From positions 2,790,001 through 2,854,000 of the forward strand of contig OY970206.1 of NCBI GenBank assembly GCA_963708425.1: DNA of 64,000 nt. Reading direction: 5' to 3'. Positions 59,566 to 64,000 of this stretch are shown piece by piece. Within the stretch, counting starts at the first letter, position 1. Every line of letters starts with the position of its first letter. A program made the translations under genes and the position numbers. The notes below the pieces were generated by a model, which ran no database searches, was not told the DNA's origin, and was given only the letters and a program-made list of their open reading frames with translations. Source of the DNA: JACMNW01 sp963708425. Lineage in GTDB: Bacteria > Pseudomonadota > Alphaproteobacteria > Rhodobacterales > Rhodobacteraceae.

Positions 59566-62127
59566 ATGGTCAAAAAGATGCTTATCGATGCCACCCACGC
59601 CGAGGAAACTCGGGTTGTGGTGGTGGATGGAAACAAAGTTGAGGAATTCGATTTTGAAACCATCAACAAACGGCAGATCGCCGGAAATATCTACCTCGCC
59701 AAGGTAACGCGGGTCGAGCCGTCGCTTCAGGCGGCGTTTATCGATTATGGCGGTAATCGGCATGGTTTCTTGGCATTTGCCGAGATTCACCCGGATTATT
59801 ACCAAATTCCATTAGCTGACCGCAAAGCGCTGCTGGAAGAAGAGCGCGCATATGCACGCGCTGAGGATGAAGAAGAAAACGGTCGCAATCGGCGCAGGCC
59901 ACGCCCGGCACCGCGTGCTGCTGCAGCGCCTTCGGGTGATGCTGTGGTCAGCGCACCTGCAACCAGCATGGATGTGGTTGATCTGGGCGACGAAACCGGC
60001 GCGGATGCCTTGGTTGAATCGCCCCGTACGCAAGAAAACGGCGATAGCGAACAGCCCTACCGTGCCGTCGATCATGCCGCCGAGGTGGACGAAGACATCG
60101 AATCCATTGCCGAAGAGGATGTGGCTGAGGAAATTAGCCAAACTCGCAAACCACGGGCGCGGCGGTATAAGATCCAAGAAGTGGTCAAGGTGCGCCAGAT
60201 CATGCTGGTGCAGGTGGTTAAGGAAGAACGCGGCAATAAGGGTGCGGCGCTGACGACATATCTTTCTTTGGCAGGGCGCTACTGCGTTTTGATGCCGAAT
60301 ACCGCCCGTGGTGGTGGCATTTCGCGCAAGATCACCATGGCCGCCGACCGCAAGAAGCTGAAGGAAATCGCGCAAGAGATTGAAGTGCCGGAAGGTGCAG
60401 GTCTGATCATCCGCACGGCGGGGGCGAAGCGGACCAAACCGGAAATTCGGCGCGACTACGAGTATCTGATGCGGCTGTGGGAACAGGTGCGCGAATTGAC
60501 GCTGCGGTCTATTGCGCCTGCGCCGATCTATGAAGAGGGCGATCTGATCAAGCGGTCGATCCGCGATCTTTATAACCGCGAGATCGAAGAAGTGTTGGTC
60601 GAGGGCGAGGAGGGGTATCGAACCGCCAAAGACTTCATGAAGATGATCATGCCGAGCCATGCGAAATCTGTGCAGCGTTATAGTGAACAGATGCCGCTGT
60701 TCGCCCGCTATCAGGTGGAAAGCTATCTTGGCGGTATGTTCAACCCGACGGTTCAGTTGAAGTCGGGCGGCTACATCGTGATCGGGATAACTGAGGCTTT
60801 GGTAGCGATCGACGTGAACTCGGGTCGTGCAACCAAAGAGGGCTCGATTGAAGAGACGGCGTTGAAGACCAACCTGGAGGCCGCCGAAGAGGTGGCCCGC
60901 CAGTTGCGTCTGCGCGACCTGGCCGGTCTGATCGTGATCGACTTCATCGATATGGAAGAACGACGCAACAACCTGGCGGTTGAAAAGCGCATCAAGGACA
61001 AGCTGAAAACCGACCGTGCGCGCATTCAGGTGGGCCGCATTTCGGGATTTGGTCTGCTGGAAATGAGCCGCCAGCGGTTGCGCCCCGGCATGCTGGAAAG
61101 CACCACGCAGCCGTGCCCGCATTGTCATGGCACAGGCTTGATCCGGTCGGATGACAGTCAGGGCCTGCAAGTCTTGCGTGCTTTGGAAGAAGAGGGCACG
61201 CGCAAGCGGTCGAAAGAGGTGCTGTTGAAAGCGCCGATCGGGATTGTGAATTTCCTGATCAACCAGAAGCGCGAACATATCGCCTTGATCGAGGCACGCT
61301 ATGGCATGGCGGTGCGGATCGAATGTGATCCGGCAATGGTCAGCCCAGATTATTCTATCGAGAAGTTCAAGACGGCAACGCGGGTTGTATCGGAAGCGGC
61401 CTCGGCGGTGATTTCCGGCAATTCCGCCCTGATGGGCGCTGCGGTGGATGAGATCGACGACGATATCATTGAAGACGATGACATTGTTGAAGACGCGGAT
61501 GACGCGGCCGAAGTTTCTGCACCAAGTGCGGCAGCGAGCGGATCTGCCGACGATGGCCAAGGACCGAAGAAAAAGCGCAAGCGGCGTCGGCGTCGGCGCG
61601 GTGGCAGCGGCGCGGGACAAAACGGCAGTGCCGAGGGCGCTGGCGATGAGGCCGACGATGGCGATGAGGCAGAAGACGCGGGCGAGGTGATAGCGCAGGG
61701 CGTGGTTGATGCACCGGCGGCGGTTGAGGCGGATGCACAGCCTGCGCCGAAACCCAGAAGCCGGACACGCACGCGTACGGCTAAGCCAAAGGCGGATGTT
61801 GCGGCAGAGCCGATGGCTGAGGCTCCGGCACAGCCCGACGTGATATCGCTGGCAATGGCCAAAGCGAATGCGGCGGCAGAACCGGCGTCTGATGCCGTGG
61901 AATTGACAGCTGAAAAGCCGAAACCAAAGCCGCGCGCGCCACGGGCTAGCAAAGCGAAGGCTGCAGTGGCAGAGGCGGCTGGGGCAGAGGTTGCAGTTGC
62001 GCCAGAACCCGCAGCGAAGGCAGTGCCTATCGTCGAACCTGTTGCGGCAGTGCCTGCAGAGGACGCGCCAGTGGACGATGGCCCGCCGAAGCCGAAACGT
62101 AAGGGATGGTGGGCGCTCGGTCGCTAA
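59566..62127 (+). CDS. rne: Ribonuclease E/G-family endoribonuclease (RNase E)
   Basis: An 853-residue core enzyme of mRNA decay and rRNA processing. It begins KKMLIDATHAEETRVVVVDG; the S1 domain (about 40-210) is split by an acidic, arginine- and proline-rich insert of about 100 residues. Catalytic DNase I-like region includes IDVNSGRA and VIDFIDME with the metal-binding aspartates; the Zn-link cysteines are in TQPCPHCHG. A long disordered, alanine/arginine/lysine-rich C-terminal tail follows (KKKRKRRRRRRGG, KPKPRAPRASKAK), the scaffold for degradosome partners. ATG 59566 gives the canonical start. Confidence 0.95.
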   Translation: MVKKMLIDATHAEETRVVVVDGNKVEEFDFETINKRQIAGNIYLAKVTRVEPSLQAAFIDYGGNRHGFLAFAEIHPDYYQIPLADRKALLEEERAYARAEDEEENGRNRRRPRPAPRAAAAPSGDAVVSAPATSMDVVDLGDETGADALVESPRTQENGDSEQPYRAVDHAAEVDEDIESIAEEDVAEEISQTRKPRARRYKIQEVVKVRQIMLVQVVKEERGNKGAALTTYLSLAGRYCVLMPNTARGGGISRKITMAADRKKLKEIAQEIEVPEGAGLIIRTAGAKRTKPEIRRDYEYLMRLWEQVRELTLRSIAPAPIYEEGDLIKRSIRDLYNREIEEVLVEGEEGYRTAKDFMKMIMPSHAKSVQRYSEQMPLFARYQVESYLGGMFNPTVQLKSGGYIVIGITEALVAIDVNSGRATKEGSIEETALKTNLEAAEEVARQLRLRDLAGLIVIDFIDMEERRNNLAVEKRIKDKLKTDRARIQVGRISGFGLLEMSRQRLRPGMLESTTQPCPHCHGTGLIRSDDSQGLQVLRALEEEGTRKRSKEVLLKAPIGIVNFLINQKREHIALIEARYGMAVRIECDPAMVSPDYSIEKFKTATRVVSEAASAVISGNSALMGAAVDEIDDDIIEDDDIVEDADDAAEVSAPSAAASGSADDGQGPKKKRKRRRRRRGGSGAGQNGSAEGAGDEADDGDEAEDAGEVIAQGVVDAPAAVEADAQPAPKPRSRTRTRTAKPKADVAAEPMAEAPAQPDVISLAMAKANAAAEPASDAVELTAEKPKPKPRAPRASKAKAAVAEAAGAEVAVAPEPAAKAVPIVEPVAAVPAEDAPVDDGPPKPKRKGWWALGR

Positions 62128-62136
62128 CAGATTTGG

Positions 62137-62169
62137 GGGCGTCTGGGGAACCTGACGCCCTTAATTTTT
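62137..62169 (+). terminator. Terminator after rne
   Basis: GGGCGTC (62137-62143) pairs with GACGCCC (62154-62160), a 7-bp stem with a 10-nt loop, followed by TTAATTTTT. It lies 9 bases beyond the rne stop and overlaps the end of the tusA gene on the other strand. Confidence 0.88.
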
Positions 62170-62400
62170 GGGCGGGCCGCGCTGAATGCAGTAGACTTGA
62201 ACCGCACCGTCTTTGACCGCTGAAATAATGGTGTGCCCAGACTCCGTGCAAAAGTGCGGCAGGTCGATTGCGGCCATCGGATCTGTGGCGCGCAGGCACA
62301 GCACTGCCCCCACCGGCATCTGCAGCAGCCTTTTTCGGGCTTTTAGCACTGGCAGCGGGCACAGGAGGCCCTCGCAATCTATGGTCTCATCTGGCGTCAT
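62161..62400 (-). CDS. TusA-family sulfurtransferase
   Basis: A 79-residue SirA/TusA-fold protein: ETIDCEGLLCPLPVLKARKRL with the persulfide cysteine in the CPxP motif (C-P-L-P, residue about 14), then GAVLCLRATDPMAAIDLPHFC and VQVYCIQRG. It carries sulfur for thiolation or cofactor synthesis. The ATG at 62400 is adopted; an in-frame ATG at 62415 would add five residues. It converges with rne and shares the terminator region. Confidence 0.88.
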   Translation of the reverse strand: MTPDETIDCEGLLCPLPVLKARKRLLQMPVGAVLCLRATDPMAAIDLPHFCTESGHTIISAVKDGAVQVYCIQRGPPKN

Positions 62401-62552
62401 TGGTGGGCTTTCCATTGCGATCCGGCAGTTATGGCGGGGTGTGGCGGCAATACCAATCACAATCGGCAGGTATTATGCCACGGCAAAGTGACTGACTGCC
62501 CGCGTGACGGACGCGCGCGAAACCGTTATGCGGAAGGAGCAAGGGAGATTCC

Positions 62553-63305
62553 ATGGGCGGTTTTGAGTTGATAGATGCGGGCCTTGTACCGGCCATGCTG
62601 ATCGCAATGCTGGCGGGGGTGCTGTCGTTTCTATCGCCCTGCGTGCTGCCGATTGTGCCGCCGTACTTGGCCTACATGGGCGGCATCAGCATGGGCGAGA
62701 TGCGCAGCGATCAGTCGGCGCGCCGCAGGGTTTTGCTGCCAGCGCTTTTTTTCGTGCTCGGTCTGTCAACGATTTTTCTGCTGTTGGGCTTTACGGTTTC
62801 GGCGTTTGGCAGCTTCTTTTTGCAAAATCAGGTGCTGTTCTCGCGTATTTCCGGTGCGATGGTGGTAGTCTTTGGCCTGCATTTTCTGGGGGTTATCCGT
62901 ATTCCACTGCTGGACCGCGAGGCGCGGATGGATGCGAAGTCCGAAGGTGGGACGGCGTTTGGGGCCTATGTGCTAGGGCTGGCGTTTGCATTTGGTTGGA
63001 CACCGTGCATCGGGCCGCAACTGGGCGCGATATTGTCGCTGGCAGCGCAAGAGGCGTCATTGGCGCGGGGAACATTGCTGCTTGGGGTTTATGCGCTTGG
63101 TCTTGGGGTGCCGTTTTTGGTGGCCGCCTTGTTCATTGAACGGGCTATGCGGGTTATGACCGGGCTGAAGCGGCACATGAAAACCATCGAGCGGGCGATG
63201 GGTGTGCTGCTGATACTGGTGGGCGTTGCGATCTTCACCGGGGCATTTACCGATTTTTCCTGGTATCTGCTGGAAAAGTTGCCCTTTCTGGCCGTGCTTG
63301 GTTAG
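62553..63305 (+). CDS. ccdA: Cytochrome c biogenesis thiol:disulfide transporter CcdA
   Basis: A 250-residue membrane protein with six helices of the DsbD transmembrane family. Redox cysteines are in SFLSPCVLPIVPPYLAYMGG (helix 1) and FGWTPCIGPQLGAIL (helix 4). It passes electrons from cytoplasmic thioredoxin to periplasmic proteins that reduce apocytochrome c. GGAGCAAGGGAG stands before the ATG. It is the first gene of a possible unit with the following membrane protein. Confidence 0.94.
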   Translation: MGGFELIDAGLVPAMLIAMLAGVLSFLSPCVLPIVPPYLAYMGGISMGEMRSDQSARRRVLLPALFFVLGLSTIFLLLGFTVSAFGSFFLQNQVLFSRISGAMVVVFGLHFLGVIRIPLLDREARMDAKSEGGTAFGAYVLGLAFAFGWTPCIGPQLGAILSLAAQEASLARGTLLLGVYALGLGVPFLVAALFIERAMRVMTGLKRHMKTIERAMGVLLILVGVAIFTGAFTDFSWYLLEKLPFLAVLG

Positions 63306-63359
63306 TCTTGCACTGATCCTTTTGCCGCAACGTTGGTGCGGGGGATCAAGGGGAATTTG

Positions 63360-64000
63360 ATGCCGGATACAAAAGCCATGACTGCGCCGGTTGTGCGGCG
63401 GCGGGTGTTCTACATTCCGGGATTTGATCCGGCACCGCCGCGCCGATACCGCGAGTTATACCGGAAAGAAGCGCAGATGCAGGCGGCAACCTCGGGCTAC
63501 GCCGTTGAGGTTGGCGGGCGTCGGGCGAAGGGGTCGTTTGGCTGGAACGTGACTACCATCATGGATGGGCAGGAGGTGCGGTCGGAGTTTGAGGTGCTGG
63601 TGTGGTCTGACATTGTGCGCGCATCAATGGATCGGGGGATTGTCAGCACCTATTTGCAACTGGCGCGGACGGCGTGGATTTATATCTCAACCGGTACGCT
63701 GTTTCGGCTGGCGCGGTTGCGCAAGGGGCCGGTTATCGCGGCACTTTATCCGATTGTGGTGCTTTGGGTCGAGCTTCTGGTGGCAGTTTTTGCCGGGATT
63801 GGGTTGGGTATGTTGGCGGGTCTTGTGCTGCCTGCGGCGGCGGGATGGGTGATCGGGGTGGTGGGTGTTGGTTTAGTATTGCGCGGGTTTCGTCGGTTGG
63901 ATGGATACGTTTTTGCCTATTATCTGATGCAGGACTACGCCTTTACTGCCCAGTTGCGGGGGGCCTACCCGGTGGAGTTGGAAGCACGGCTGGCCGTGTT
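63360..64000 (+). CDS. Membrane protein of unknown function, N-terminal fragment
   Basis: The gene runs off the right edge; 213 codons are seen. It opens with RRRVFYIPGFDPAPPRRYRELYRKEAQ, an alpha/beta-hydrolase-like start, then a basic stretch, GWNVTTIMDGQEVRSEFEVLVWSDIVRASM, and two to three membrane segments (ALYPIVVLWVELLVAVFAG and LVLPAAAGWVIGVVGVGLVLR). This YIPGFDP start is common in a Rhodobacteraceae hypothetical protein family. The ATG at 63360 follows GGGGAATTTG. No function can be assigned. Confidence 0.75.
   Translation, partial: MPDTKAMTAPVVRRRVFYIPGFDPAPPRRYRELYRKEAQMQAATSGYAVEVGGRRAKGSFGWNVTTIMDGQEVRSEFEVLVWSDIVRASMDRGIVSTYLQLARTAWIYISTGTLFRLARLRKGPVIAALYPIVVLWVELLVAVFAGIGLGMLAGLVLPAAAGWVIGVVGVGLVLRGFRRLDGYVFAYYLMQDYAFTAQLRGAYPVELEARLAV

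Noticed and set aside
59367..59642. A 91-residue frame before and into rne
   Set aside because: It overlaps the start of rne in another frame and contains no known domain; the region is better read as leader.
59812..61620. A 602-residue open frame on the minus strand opposite rne
   Set aside because: It mirrors the rne codons in a GC-rich gene, has no family similarity or ribosome site, and its His/Arg/Gln-rich composition is what reverse reading of an alphaproteobacterial gene gives.

Overview
The window comes from a high-GC alphaproteobacterium, almost certainly order Rhodobacterales (Rhodobacteraceae/Roseobacter type). The pointers are a complete division and cell wall (dcw) cluster carrying DUF2484 genes between murC and murB, a UpsM-type leader RNA in front of mraZ, a ccaF1 (DUF1127) gene followed by CCUCCUCCC-loop RNAs, a DUF1476 ATPase zeta-type protein, and a corrinoid protein with DUF1638 neighbour. 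No rRNA, CRISPR array or prophage is visible; one tRNA (Gly, GCC) is present.

Layout. 1-3.1 kb: tetronate catabolism (otnK, otnC, an HIBADH-family reductase) diverging from a truncated L-threonate dehydrogenase gene, with a LacI-type operator between them. 3.2-5.4 kb: mobile debris, namely a decayed IS3-family relic and an apparently intact IS5/IS427 element, lying 3' of the tRNA-Gly gene. 5.8-10.8 kb: a PhnA-type protein, a relic of a biotinyl domain, a DUF2306 membrane protein and pyruvate carboxylase. 10.9-12.5 kb: a lone Sel1-like membrane protein bracketed by a 41-bp perfect direct repeat. 12.6-18.6 kb: UvrD/PcrA helicase with an AT-rich in-frame insert, the ccaF1-CcsR stress RNA unit on the minus strand, the Fe-S carrier Mrp, and a TetR-controlled pair of VOC proteins.

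18.9-47.4 kb: MraZ boxes, the UpsM leader RNA and terminator, then mraZ-rsmH-ftsL-ftsI-murE-murF-mraY, cargo (ChaC cyclotransferase, methyltransferase), murD, cargo on the opposite strand (ArsR plus two AHSA1/SRPBCC genes), ftsW-murG-murC, two DUF2484 genes, an unknown 462-residue membrane protein, murB-ddl-ftsQ-ftsA-ftsZ, lpxC, bamD, recN. Together these make lipid II, assemble the Z-ring and septal synthase, and start lipid A and outer-membrane protein assembly. Many junctions are ATGA or TGATG overlaps, so transcription is probably largely shared, with breaks where cargo sits.

47.4-64 kb: a DUF3563-like small protein, a corrinoid/methyltransferase group (DUF1638, a 51-residue membrane protein, corrinoid protein, homocysteine methyltransferase) interrupted by a radical SAM protein and a universal stress protein, then purC-purS-purQ interrupted by an antisense Hint-domain gene, a DctB/DctD-type two-component system whose AAA+ regulator lacks a recognisable GAFTGA loop, RNase E with a long leader, TusA, CcdA and a partial membrane protein. 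The main points for a second look are the repeat-bounded insertion at 10.9-12.5 kb, the five-box MraZ operator with the UpsM leader, the CcsR array, the UvrD insert and the three cargo blocks inside the dcw cluster.
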